A DNA stretch of 64,000 nucleotides from Gemmatimonadaceae bacterium (lineage in GTDB: Bacteria > Gemmatimonadota > Gemmatimonadetes > Gemmatimonadales > Gemmatimonadaceae). The position numbers were made by a program, and so were the translations under genes. Each line of letters opens with the position of its first letter. Positions within the stretch are counted from its first letter, which is position 1. The notes under the pieces are model-generated. The model was not told where the DNA came from and ran no database searches. It saw only the letters and a program-made list of their open reading frames with translations. Below, one piece after another: positions 1 through 6,791 of the stretch. The DNA lies in the NCBI GenBank assembly GCA_036273715.1, contig DASUHB010000028.1, positions 1 to 64,000 on the forward strand, in the 5' to 3' direction.

Positions 1-515
1 AAGTGCAGGTGCGGACCCGCTGCCTCCGCGTCCCCGGAATCGCCCACGTAGCCCACCACGTCACCAGCCAATACCCGATCGCCGTTCTTCAAACCCCGCG
101 CGTAGGCGTATCGCGGCGGCGCGTCGTTGTCCCGCGTGCCCGGATCGTCATTATTGAGATGCGCGTAGAAATACAGGTTGCCGTCATCGCCGCGCAGCAG
201 CAGCTCGTAGCCTTTCCCTTTTTTCGGACGACTGGTCGAGATCCAGTCCACCGTGCCGTCCACGGCCGCCAGGATCGGCGTCCATCGCGGAACGAACATG
301 TCCTGGCCCTTGTGACTCCGCTTGCCACCGTCGCGCGGATCGCCGAACCCGCTCGTGAAACGCACCGAGTCGGCCGCAAGGGGAAACGTGATCGGGACAA
401 TCTGCTCGCGCGGCGCGCCGGCACGTCCACCTCCCGCGGTCGCACACGCAGTGAGCACAAAGACAACGGCGAGCCGTACGAGCCTCGCCGTTTGGATCCC
501 CAGCCGCGACACCAT
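1..515 (-). CDS. M23 (LytM-type) metallopeptidase lipoprotein, 3' end cut by window edge
   Basis: Likely a zinc endopeptidase cleaving peptidoglycan cross-links at the outer membrane or in the periplasm. Translating the minus strand from the ATG at 513-515 gives an N-terminal hydrophobic stretch ending in a lipobox (VLTAC), then the M23 hallmarks: a GFGDPRD turn, HKGQD (first zinc His and Asp), a YFYAHL strand and, at the window edge, HLH (the HxH zinc motif). Only the C-terminal tail is missing. The start lies 5 bp after the lemA stop, so it probably belongs to the same transcript. Family assignment rests on visible motifs; the substrate is inferred. Confidence 0.85.
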   Translation of the reverse strand, partial: MVSRLGIQTARLVRLAVVFVLTACATAGGGRAGAPREQIVPITFPLAADSVRFTSGFGDPRDGGKRSHKGQDMFVPRWTPILAAVDGTVDWISTSRPKKGKGYELLLRGDDGNLYFYAHLNNDDPGTRDNDAPPRYAYARGLKNGDRVLAGDVVGYVGDSGDAEAAGPHLH

Positions 516-520
516 TCGCC

Positions 521-1117
521 TTACGGCTGCGGCTTGCTCGTCGAGCCGGCAGGTGCAGGATTCGAGAAGTCGACCTTCGGCACTTCTCGCGCTCCCGGAT
601 TCGTCACCTGGAAGTACGGTTTCTCCTTCGCACTGATCACCTTGGCCGTGATCGCCGCCGGGAAGCGCCGGATGTACGTGTTGTATTGCTGCGCGGCCTG
701 GTTGTAATCTCCGCGCGCGACCGCAATGCGATTCTCGGTTCCCGTCAACTCATCCTGCAGCCTCAAAAAACTCTGATCGGCCTTGAGCTGCGGATACGCC
801 TCGGCCACCGCAAAGAGTCTGCCTAACCCGGACGTGAGTTGGGCATTGGCGTTGGCCATCTGCTGCGGATCGTGCGTCTGAATCGCGCCTACGAGGCCGG
901 ACCGCGCCGTGGCAACCTCGTTGAAAACCTGTTCCTCGTGCTGCGCGTATCCCTTCACCGTGCTCACGAGGTTGGGAATCAGGTCGGCGCGGCGTTGTAG
1001 CTGCACCTCGATCTGACCCTGAGTAGCCTTCGCCTGTTCGTCCAGCGTCTGGATCGTGTTGTAGCCACACCCGGCCAACAGCGGCACGAAGCACAGCGCG
1101 AGCAACCGCATTCGCAT
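521..1117 (-). CDS. LemA family lipoprotein
   Basis: 198-aa LemA-family protein. The first 20 residues are a lipoprotein signal ending LLAGC, followed by the family core with QRRADLIPNLVSTVKGYAQHE near residues 40-60 and long amphipathic helices, as expected for the LemA helical bundle. The frame stays open to 1225, but the ATG at 1117 has GGAGG at the right distance (complement of 1124-1128) and gives a clean signal peptide. LemA proteins are often encoded beside a TPM-domain protein. Here the TPM gene is two genes upstream with two unrelated genes between. The molecular role of LemA is not established. Confidence 0.92.
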   Translation of the reverse strand: MRMRLLALCFVPLLAGCGYNTIQTLDEQAKATQGQIEVQLQRRADLIPNLVSTVKGYAQHEEQVFNEVATARSGLVGAIQTHDPQQMANANAQLTSGLGRLFAVAEAYPQLKADQSFLRLQDELTGTENRIAVARGDYNQAAQQYNTYIRRFPAAITAKVISAKEKPYFQVTNPGAREVPKVDFSNPAPAGSTSKPQP

Positions 1118-1155
1118 CCGTAACCTCCGAGCAAAGCGTCCCTCGAATGGTATAG

Positions 1156-1650
1156 TCACGCCGGCCTGAAGCTCAACTGCACGATGTACTTTCCGGGCTT
1201 TACGGCGCCCGACGTCGGTTTCCACGCGCGCGCCGCCTTCTCATCCAGGCACTGGTTCACCGACTTCCCCGCCTTCGATGACCACGTGTCCGCCTTCACT
1301 CGCGCATCGCTGACGCCGCTCGATCCCACCGTCACCAGCATCGCCACGCCCCCCTGCAATCGTGGATCCACCTTCTGCCCGAATTCCTGATAGCAGAACT
1401 GCGAGAACGATTGCTCGCGCTCCACCACCTCGATCAACGCGGGCGGCGCCGGCGGAATCGGCTTCTCAGCCAACTGCGGCTTGGGCGGCGTGAAGGTGTC
1501 GGGCGCCGCGGCGGGAATCGCACTCTGCACGGAATCCAGGTTCATCGGCGTCGTGTCCTGCGCGATCGGCGGCGGCGTCGCCTGCTTCTTGTCGTGCGAA
1601 CACGCGGCAACCAGAACAACAGCCGCGGCAGCGAGCATGCGTCGCATCAT
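1156..1650 (-). CDS. Lipoprotein with AgmX/PglI-type C-terminal domain
   Basis: 164 aa. A signal peptide ends in VAACS (lipobox), then comes a Pro-rich linker (residues about 20-70), then a C-terminal domain with the AgmX/PglI pattern: FCYQEFG, a VAMLVTVGSSG strand, NQCLDEKA with a second Cys, and a terminal beta strand. The same domain ends the 328-aa TonB-like protein at 3253-4239, so the two are probably related parts of one envelope machine. ATGATGA joins this start to the end of the upstream nucleotidyltransferase gene, and AAGGAG precedes it. The name AgmX comes from Myxococcus gliding. The partner and function here are inferred. Confidence 0.75.
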   Translation of the reverse strand: MMRRMLAAAAVVLVAACSHDKKQATPPPIAQDTTPMNLDSVQSAIPAAAPDTFTPPKPQLAEKPIPPAPPALIEVVEREQSFSQFCYQEFGQKVDPRLQGGVAMLVTVGSSGVSDARVKADTWSSKAGKSVNQCLDEKAARAWKPTSGAVKPGKYIVQLSFRPA

Positions 1651-2363
1651 CCAGCTCCTTGTTTATCCAGATAGACAACCAATTGATGTGCCCCGGCCAG
1701 ATAGGCCGAGAGCACCGTTGGGACGTCGTCCTTGGTGAGGTGCTGCGTGCCTCGCACGTGTTGAACGACGCGCACGAATGCGTCAGTCGACACGCCGGTG
1801 GACTGCGCCACGTGCCGCGACAGCACCTCGTAGTCAGTGGACGGAGTTTCCCCCCGGTCGCGTAACACCGCGCGAAAAATCACCATGAAGGTGCTCAGGC
1901 TCGCCTCGAGCAATTCGAGCAGCCGCTTCCGATCGCCGCCCGTCGCGAGAATCCCCTGACGCAGCTGTAACAACTTCCCCATGGCTTCGCGCTCGAGCTG
2001 CTTCCGCAGATCCTTTCTGTCGACGCGAATTCCCGAAAACGGATCCGCGCCGAACAGCACGCGATTTCGTTCGAGGATGTCGGCGTACTCCATGGCAAAC
2101 ACGTCGGACGACGAGCGCCACTCATCTTCCGTGAGCGTGAGCGGCGGAGGATGTCCCGCCTCGGACCAGGCGCGCGCGATGGCCGCTTCGCGCTCGAGCA
2201 GCGGCAGATCCAGCGACCGAACGAGCACGAGCACGTTGAGATCCGAACGCTTTGCAATGTGCTCGCCCGCAGCCGCCGAGCCATAGAGCACGACGGCCCG
2301 CAGCCCGTCGCCAAATGCCTTCTGCAGCTGCTCCACCAGTTGTTCGAGTGTCATCTTCGCCAT
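1647..2363 (-). CDS. Nucleotidyltransferase-domain protein
   Basis: 238 aa from the ATG at 2363, 7 bp after the upstream TPM stop; the frame stays open further upstream through the glycine-rich TPM coding region, which is a shadow. An N-terminal MNT-like nucleotidyltransferase core is visible: LYGSAAAGE (the GSxxxG strand-turn) followed by SDLNVLV in place of the usual SDxDxxV, so the second acidic ligand is Asn. The remainder is helical without a recognised motif. The substrate is unknown. The altered metal motif suggests weak or altered catalysis. Its position between envelope genes is unusual for this fold. Confidence 0.7.
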   Translation of the reverse strand: MAKMTLEQLVEQLQKAFGDGLRAVVLYGSAAAGEHIAKRSDLNVLVLVRSLDLPLLEREAAIARAWSEAGHPPPLTLTEDEWRSSSDVFAMEYADILERNRVLFGADPFSGIRVDRKDLRKQLEREAMGKLLQLRQGILATGGDRKRLLELLEASLSTFMVIFRAVLRDRGETPSTDYEVLSRHVAQSTGVSTDAFVRVVQHVRGTQHLTKDDVPTVLSAYLAGAHQLVVYLDKQGAG

Positions 2364-2370
2364 GTGCGCC

Positions 2371-3180
2371 TCACCAGCTCGAGCCACCGCCACCACCACC
2401 GAAGCCGCCACCGCCCCCGAATCCGCCGAATCCTCCGCCTCCTCCGCCAAAGCCGCCGCCTCCACCACCCCATCCGCCGCGACCGCCGCCCATGCCGCTC
2501 AAAAACAAGAGCGGAAGACATCCGCCGCACCCGCGTCCGCGCGACAGCGACGAGACCAGCACGACGAACACCAGAATCAGAAAGAAGGCGACGATCGGCG
2601 GAAATCCGTTGTTCGCACCCCTGCTCGTGCTCACCGGTTCCGGAGGCGCGAGCGTCGTGTCGAGCGTGAAGTGGTATTCGCCGGCAAACTTTTGCGCGAC
2701 CTGATACGTCAACTGCTCGATGCCGCTCGCGTAGTCGCGCTGCTTGAAGAAGTCGACCGCCGACCGGCACATGTCGCCCGCATCAGCGTCGGTGATGAAG
2801 CCTTCCGCGCCGTACCCCGTCCCGACATAGCACTGGCCGCGGCCGCTCGAGTTGGTCTCCTTCGGGACCACCAAGATGATGACACCCGTGTTGCGCGTCG
2901 GATCGCCCGGCTTGCCGAACTTGCCGACCTTCCACGTGCGACCAATTTGCAGCGCGACTTGATTCGGGTCGTTCTGGCCGATGTCCGGCAGCGTGACGAC
3001 GACGATTTCGCCGCCGGACTTCGTGCGGACGTCGTCGATGATCCGCTGGATTTGCTGCTGGCTCGCCTGCGGAATGATGTTGGCGAAGTCGTTCACGTAG
3101 CCCGTGGGCGCCGGGAGCTGCAGCGCCTGCGCGACGACGAGCGCACTCACCAGCCGCCGCGGGAACACTCTCGACCACAC
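2371..3180 (-). CDS. TPM-domain (YgcG-like) membrane protein
   Basis: 269 aa, GTG start at 3180 with GGAGG upstream (complement of 3192-3196). A signal peptide (residues 1-20) leads into a TPM domain beginning LPAPTGYVNDFANII with IVVVTLPDIG and a typical GTGYGAEGF segment. A single transmembrane helix (about residues 200-220, FFLILVFVVLVSS) follows, then a very Gly-rich tail ending SSW. This exact plan (signal, TPM, TM, poly-Gly tail) is usual for YgcG/TPM proteins. The family has been linked to phosphatase-like activity and to membrane stress and often pairs with LemA. The activity here is not demonstrable from sequence. Confidence 0.88.
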   Translation of the reverse strand: MWSRVFPRRLVSALVVAQALQLPAPTGYVNDFANIIPQASQQQIQRIIDDVRTKSGGEIVVVTLPDIGQNDPNQVALQIGRTWKVGKFGKPGDPTRNTGVIILVVPKETNSSGRGQCYVGTGYGAEGFITDADAGDMCRSAVDFFKQRDYASGIEQLTYQVAQKFAGEYHFTLDTTLAPPEPVSTSRGANNGFPPIVAFFLILVFVVLVSSLSRGRGCGGCLPLLFLSGMGGGRGGWGGGGGGFGGGGGGFGGFGGGGGFGGGGGGSSW

Positions 3181-3252
3181 CGTCAGATCTGCCTCCTGTG
3201 TCGCGCCGCGCCCGTTAGGCAGCCGGTCGCGGCAGCCCGGGCGCTCCGGCGG

Positions 3253-4239
3253 CTACTTGCTGAATACGAACGAGAAGCTGTACGTGCCGCCGCCCTGGTC
3301 GGACGACGGGAAGTGCCAGCCCAGAATCTTCTGCTTGATGCAGGCTTCCGTTTCCGCAGAGCCTGCGCCAGACCACGTGTGGTTGGTGATGTCGACACCC
3401 GTCACGTTGCCGGCGCCGGTGAGCGTCACTGCGACGTTCACGGTGCCGGCCAGCGACGGGTTCACCTTGAGACCGTTCTCGGTGTAGCAGAACTGCAGCT
3501 GCGACTGCCGGCCGCGCACGTAGTTGCCCAAGTCCGACACGTTGCGCCCGGGTCCTCCCACCTTCTCGGCGCGGATGACGCTGGGGGGCGCGACGCTCAC
3601 GGACGAGAAGCCGACACCGCCACCGCCGCCGACGCCGCCCAAGCCGCCGCCGCCCGGCGTGTTGCCGAGTCCTTCGCCTAACCCTCCGCGGCCCGGCGTA
3701 CGCGAGCCCTGGCCGCCCTGGCCGTAGCCGATGACCGCTTTGCCGCTCTGGCCCGGCGTCGAGCCCGCGCCGGAGTTGACGTCGACGCCGCGCAGCACGT
3801 TGGACACGTCACCGACCATGCCGCCGCCCTGCTTCGTTGCGGCGCCGCCGAACGCGGATCCGAAGGCGGCGGCATCGTTCTTTTTGGGCGCCGTGTTGCG
3901 CCCGCCCCCTTGGGCAGGGCGCGGAGTGGCAGCCGGCGCGGCCGGTGCGGCGGCCGGCTGCGGCGTCGGCGCGGGCGGCGAGAGGTCTTCGACCTTCACG
4001 TCGATCGGCGGCGTTTCCTGCGGCAGCAGGGCAATCGACGGCGGCACGATCGGGCCGAATGCGACGAGCAGCAGCCACAGGATGCCGAGCGCGCACGAGA
4101 CGATCCACGAGTACCAGATCGCGCGGCCTTCGGCGTCCGCGAACTCGTAGCGCATGTTGCGGGTGAACGAGGTATCGTCCACCGGCAGGCGCGCCCGCCT
4201 GGGTGTGGGCATCATGGGCTGCCGGGGCGCGTCGGCCAT
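3253..4239 (-). CDS. TonB-like energy transducer with AgmX/PglI C-terminal domain
   Basis: 328 aa. A cytoplasmic N-terminus (residues 1-42) is followed by one inner-membrane helix (about 43-65, WIVSCALGILWLLLVAFG), a Pro/Ala-rich periplasmic linker (75-120), a Gly-rich spacer (150-225) and a C-terminal AgmX domain with QFCYTENG, a VNVAVTLTGAG strand, EACIKQKI with its second Cys, and WHFP. It lies 2 bp after the second ExbD-type gene, so it is the expected transducer of that motor. In Myxococcus, GltG and GltJ (AgmX) have an equivalent single-pass TonB-like plan and work with AglRQS. Equivalence is inferred from architecture and context. A GTTAGGC heptamer directly abuts the ATG. Confidence 0.82.
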   Translation of the reverse strand: MADAPRQPMMPTPRRARLPVDDTSFTRNMRYEFADAEGRAIWYSWIVSCALGILWLLLVAFGPIVPPSIALLPQETPPIDVKVEDLSPPAPTPQPAAAPAAPAATPRPAQGGGRNTAPKKNDAAAFGSAFGGAATKQGGGMVGDVSNVLRGVDVNSGAGSTPGQSGKAVIGYGQGGQGSRTPGRGGLGEGLGNTPGGGGLGGVGGGGGVGFSSVSVAPPSVIRAEKVGGPGRNVSDLGNYVRGRQSQLQFCYTENGLKVNPSLAGTVNVAVTLTGAGNVTGVDITNHTWSGAGSAETEACIKQKILGWHFPSSDQGGGTYSFSFVFSK

Positions 4240-4241
4240 GC

Positions 4242-4802
4242 CTAACGCGCCCCCGTCGCGGCCGCCGTGGAATCCACCGGGCCTTCCTGCTTGCTCACCT
4301 GGAGCGACAGGTTGCGGAAGCCGGCCAGCCGCGCCGTCTGCATCATGCGCGCGAGGAGGTCATAGCGCATGCTCTTGTCGCCCTGAATCGCGAGCGGCAC
4401 ATCCAGCGGTTGCCCGGAGGCGATCCGGTCGGCGCGGCGAATCGAGTCGGCGGCCACGCGCATCGCCGCGTACAGCGGCGGGATGAGCAGCGGCTGCGTG
4501 GGATCATTGGATGGCGCGCGCGCCGCATCCAGCGTGCTCATGATCGGCCGTCCGCCTAACGTGACCTGCGGCCCGATGCCGAGCGTGAGTTGTTGCAGCG
4601 CAGCGGCGCCGACGTGTGCCTCGGGCAGGCGCACGCCCGGCACCACCGGCGAGAGCTCGCCGACGGTGGCCGTCGTGAGCGCGAAGAACACGATCGACAC
4701 CAGCGTGTCGACCAACGGCACGAGATTGAGCTCGGTGATCCGGAACTTGGCGAACTGCGCGGCGCGACGCGCCGCCCGCATGTCCCGTCCGCGGCTGCTC
4801 AT
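4242..4802 (-). CDS. ExbD/TolR-type biopolymer transport protein (second copy)
   Basis: 186 aa with one N-terminal transmembrane helix. The motif LNLVPLVDTLVSIVFF places the conserved proton-pathway Asp at residue 32. A periplasmic domain follows, ending with the RLAGFRNLSLQ strand typical of TolR/ExbD. It is part of the ExbB-ExbD-ExbD motor set, 3 bp after the first ExbD gene. Two adjacent TolR-like genes after one TolQ-like gene is the arrangement of Myxococcus aglR-aglQ-aglS. It carries a longer insert (about residues 85-130) than its neighbour, suggesting the two copies are not interchangeable. Confidence 0.9.
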   Translation of the reverse strand: MSSRGRDMRAARRAAQFAKFRITELNLVPLVDTLVSIVFFALTTATVGELSPVVPGVRLPEAHVGAAALQQLTLGIGPQVTLGGRPIMSTLDAARAPSNDPTQPLLIPPLYAAMRVAADSIRRADRIASGQPLDVPLAIQGDKSMRYDLLARMMQTARLAGFRNLSLQVSKQEGPVDSTAAATGAR

Positions 4803-4805
4803 CTG

Positions 4806-5348
4806 CTACCGTGCCGGGCCCGCGGCGGCGGGACCGCCCCGCGCGCGCGTGCCGAGTGAAATGCCGGTGAAGCCCGCCAAGCGCAATCGCTCCAGCACGT
4901 GAATGATGTTGTCGTAGGCCACGTCGTCGGACGGGATGACGAGCACGTCCTTGTTCTGCGGATACTGCTGGCGGATCTGCGTCATCAACGCCTGCAGCGT
5001 GCCTAACGCGGCGGCATCGAGTCCCTTGATCGCCTGCCGGAATCCGCCGTTGCCCGAGTGCTCGACGTCGAGCTCGTCGTTGCTCACGCGCACGGCGAGC
5101 AGCAGGTTGAGCACGTCTTTCTCGGATTTCACTTGCGACGCTTGCTGCGGCGTGGTCACCACCACCGGCGGCAGCGAGAGGTCGAACGACGTGAGCGCCA
5201 TCATCGTCTCGCCCTGATAGGTCAGCAGGGAAAAGAACACGATGGAGGTGAGCGTGTCGACCAGCGGCACGAGGTTGATGTTCCCGTGCGCCGTCACCGG
5301 CGCGCGTTCGGCGCGCCGTTGCTTGGATCGATGAAAGAGACTCGCCAC
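4806..5348 (-). CDS. ExbD/TolR-type biopolymer transport protein (first copy)
   Basis: 180 aa: a basic cytoplasmic N-terminus, a single TM helix with NLVPLVDTLTSIVFF (conserved Asp at residue 31), then a periplasmic domain with the family's VLVIPSDDVAYDNIIHVL and LRLAGFTGISLG segments. It should form the stator pair with the ExbB/TolQ-type channel upstream and convert proton flow to work in the periplasm. The intact Asp argues for a functional channel. The C-terminal tail is Gly/Ala-rich. Confidence 0.92.
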   Translation of the reverse strand: MASLFHRSKQRRAERAPVTAHGNINLVPLVDTLTSIVFFSLLTYQGETMMALTSFDLSLPPVVVTTPQQASQVKSEKDVLNLLLAVRVSNDELDVEHSGNGGFRQAIKGLDAAALGTLQALMTQIRQQYPQNKDVLVIPSDDVAYDNIIHVLERLRLAGFTGISLGTRARGGPAAAGPAR

Positions 5349-5392
5349 GGAGGCTCCTCAGCGCGCGATGGGAGTCGCAGTCATGCGTGCGC

Positions 5393-6034
5393 TCACCGGT
5401 GGCCCAGGCGCACGTCCGGGCGATCGATCAACGCGTTGATGAGCCGCACCTGGAACTCGTCCACCTGCTCGATGATGCCTTCCGCCTGGCTCACGAGATA
5501 CGCGTGGGCGACCGATAACGGCACGGCCGTGAGCAGACCGAAGCCCGTCGCGTTCAGGGCGACGGCGATACCCGACGCCAGTGCCGCCGACCGCTGCGCC
5601 GCGGCCTGCAGCGACACCGATTGGAAGGCGTGGCGCAACCCGAAGATCGTGCCTAACAAGCCGATCAGGGTCGCGACGTTGGCCAGCATCGGCAAGTAGT
5701 GCAGCCGCCGCGTGAGGCGCGGCAGCACGCTCAGGGCCGCAGCGTCGGCGACGTTCTGCAGATCGGCCTCGTCGCGGCTCCGGCTGCGCAAGATGAGCAG
5801 GCCCATGTCCGGCAGCACGGCGTTCGACTGCTGGCAGAGCTTGATCGCGTCCTCGATCTTGCCGGCGCGCACGAGCTGGATCACCCGCTCGATGAACGCG
5901 CGCCCGTTGATCTTGGAGCGGATCACGATCGTGTAGAACCGCTCGATGAACACGGCCACCCCGCACACTGCCACCGCGAGGATGAAGTGCATGACGGGGC
6001 CGCCGGCGCGGTAGTACTCGAGCAAGGTCATCAT
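5393..6034 (-). CDS. MotA/TolQ/ExbB-type proton channel
   Basis: 213 aa with three TM helices (about residues 14-32, 115-135 and 160-182). The family signature LIGLLGTIFGLRHAF lies in the second helix, and ALNATGFGLLTAVPL follows in the third. It is the channel partner of the two ExbD-type proteins downstream; together they form a proton-driven motor of the TolQR/ExbBD/MotAB/AglRQS superfamily. It is preceded by large TPR genes and followed by an AgmX transducer, not by tolA, tolB or pal, so I favour an Agl/Glt-like rather than a Tol-Pal role. Confidence 0.92.
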   Translation of the reverse strand: MMTLLEYYRAGGPVMHFILAVAVCGVAVFIERFYTIVIRSKINGRAFIERVIQLVRAGKIEDAIKLCQQSNAVLPDMGLLILRSRSRDEADLQNVADAAALSVLPRLTRRLHYLPMLANVATLIGLLGTIFGLRHAFQSVSLQAAAQRSAALASGIAVALNATGFGLLTAVPLSVAHAYLVSQAEGIIEQVDEFQVRLINALIDRPDVRLGHR

Positions 6035-6080
6035 CTAGGATCGTCCTCCGAGTAAGTGCGGCACATGGGGGCCGTGGCGC

Positions 6081-6791
6081 TCATCGTTTGGGTTGAGTGG
6101 TATCGTGCGGCGCGCGGAGAGTGTCTCTGGCCACGCCGAGTGCCTTCACCACCGCCTCGAGCGAATCGAGTCTCGCCCGGCGGTACTCCAGCTCCTTCAG
6201 CAATTCCTTGATTTCCGCGGCGCGCTGCGCGGAGTTGGCCGCATTCTGGCTCGACTGCGCGGCCGCCGACGATGCCGAATCGGCCGCGTGCTGCTTCGCG
6301 GCCGCCTCGCGGTCCGCGCGCTCGAGCGAATCGAGGCGGGCCCGCCGTTGGGCGAGCTCGCTGCGGATGGCTTCCATCTCGCGCGTGCGCGCCGTGAGAT
6401 CCGTGGTCTGTCCGGCCGCTGCGTTAGGCGCTGCCCCGGCCGCGACCCGCGCCGCCCCTCCGGAGGCCACCGATGGGGCCGCCGAGTCGGTGGGCGACTT
6501 GCCGGTGACCTCGCTGCGCGACAGCAGGCGGTAGCCCGGCATCGCCGCCGGCCAGAACGATGTCGATCCGTTCTCCGCGCCTAACACCTGCCGGTCGTAC
6601 ACCGGCACCTCGCGCGGACGCACCGTCACGACCTGCGGCGTAGGCACCTGGCCGTGAATGATGATCGTCTGACCCGCCTTGGGCGGCTTCTTCGGCGGCG
6701 CCGACTGGCGCTGCGCAGGCAGCTGTGCCGCCGCGCCGAGCGCGAGCGCGCACGCCGCGACGGCTAACCGGACACTCGTTCTCGCGCGCAT
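6081..6791 (-). CDS. Secreted coiled-coil protein of the motor cluster
   Basis: 236 aa from the ATG at 6791, which shares one base with the upstream stop (TGATG). A signal peptide (residues 1-27, ending LPAQ) leads to a KKPPKAG segment and a periplasmic region. Two heptad-like helices follow that both carry the repeat RRARLDSLE (about residues 140 and 205). The reading frame continues far upstream, but only as a shadow of the TPR gene. No enzymatic motif. Likely a structural or scaffolding part of the trans-envelope machine. I do not recognise a family. Confidence 0.72.
   Translation of the reverse strand: MRARTSVRLAVAACALALGAAAQLPAQRQSAPPKKPPKAGQTIIIHGQVPTPQVVTVRPREVPVYDRQVLGAENGSTSFWPAAMPGYRLLSRSEVTGKSPTDSAAPSVASGGAARVAAGAAPNAAAGQTTDLTARTREMEAIRSELAQRRARLDSLERADREAAAKQHAADSASSAAAQSSQNAANSAQRAAEIKELLKELEYRRARLDSLEAVVKALGVARDTLRAPHDTTQPKR

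Noticed and set aside
2362-3681. Long plus-strand frame through the TPM and AgmX genes
   Set aside because: Arg/Ala-rich composition with no motif. It is the antisense shadow of the high-GC minus-strand genes.
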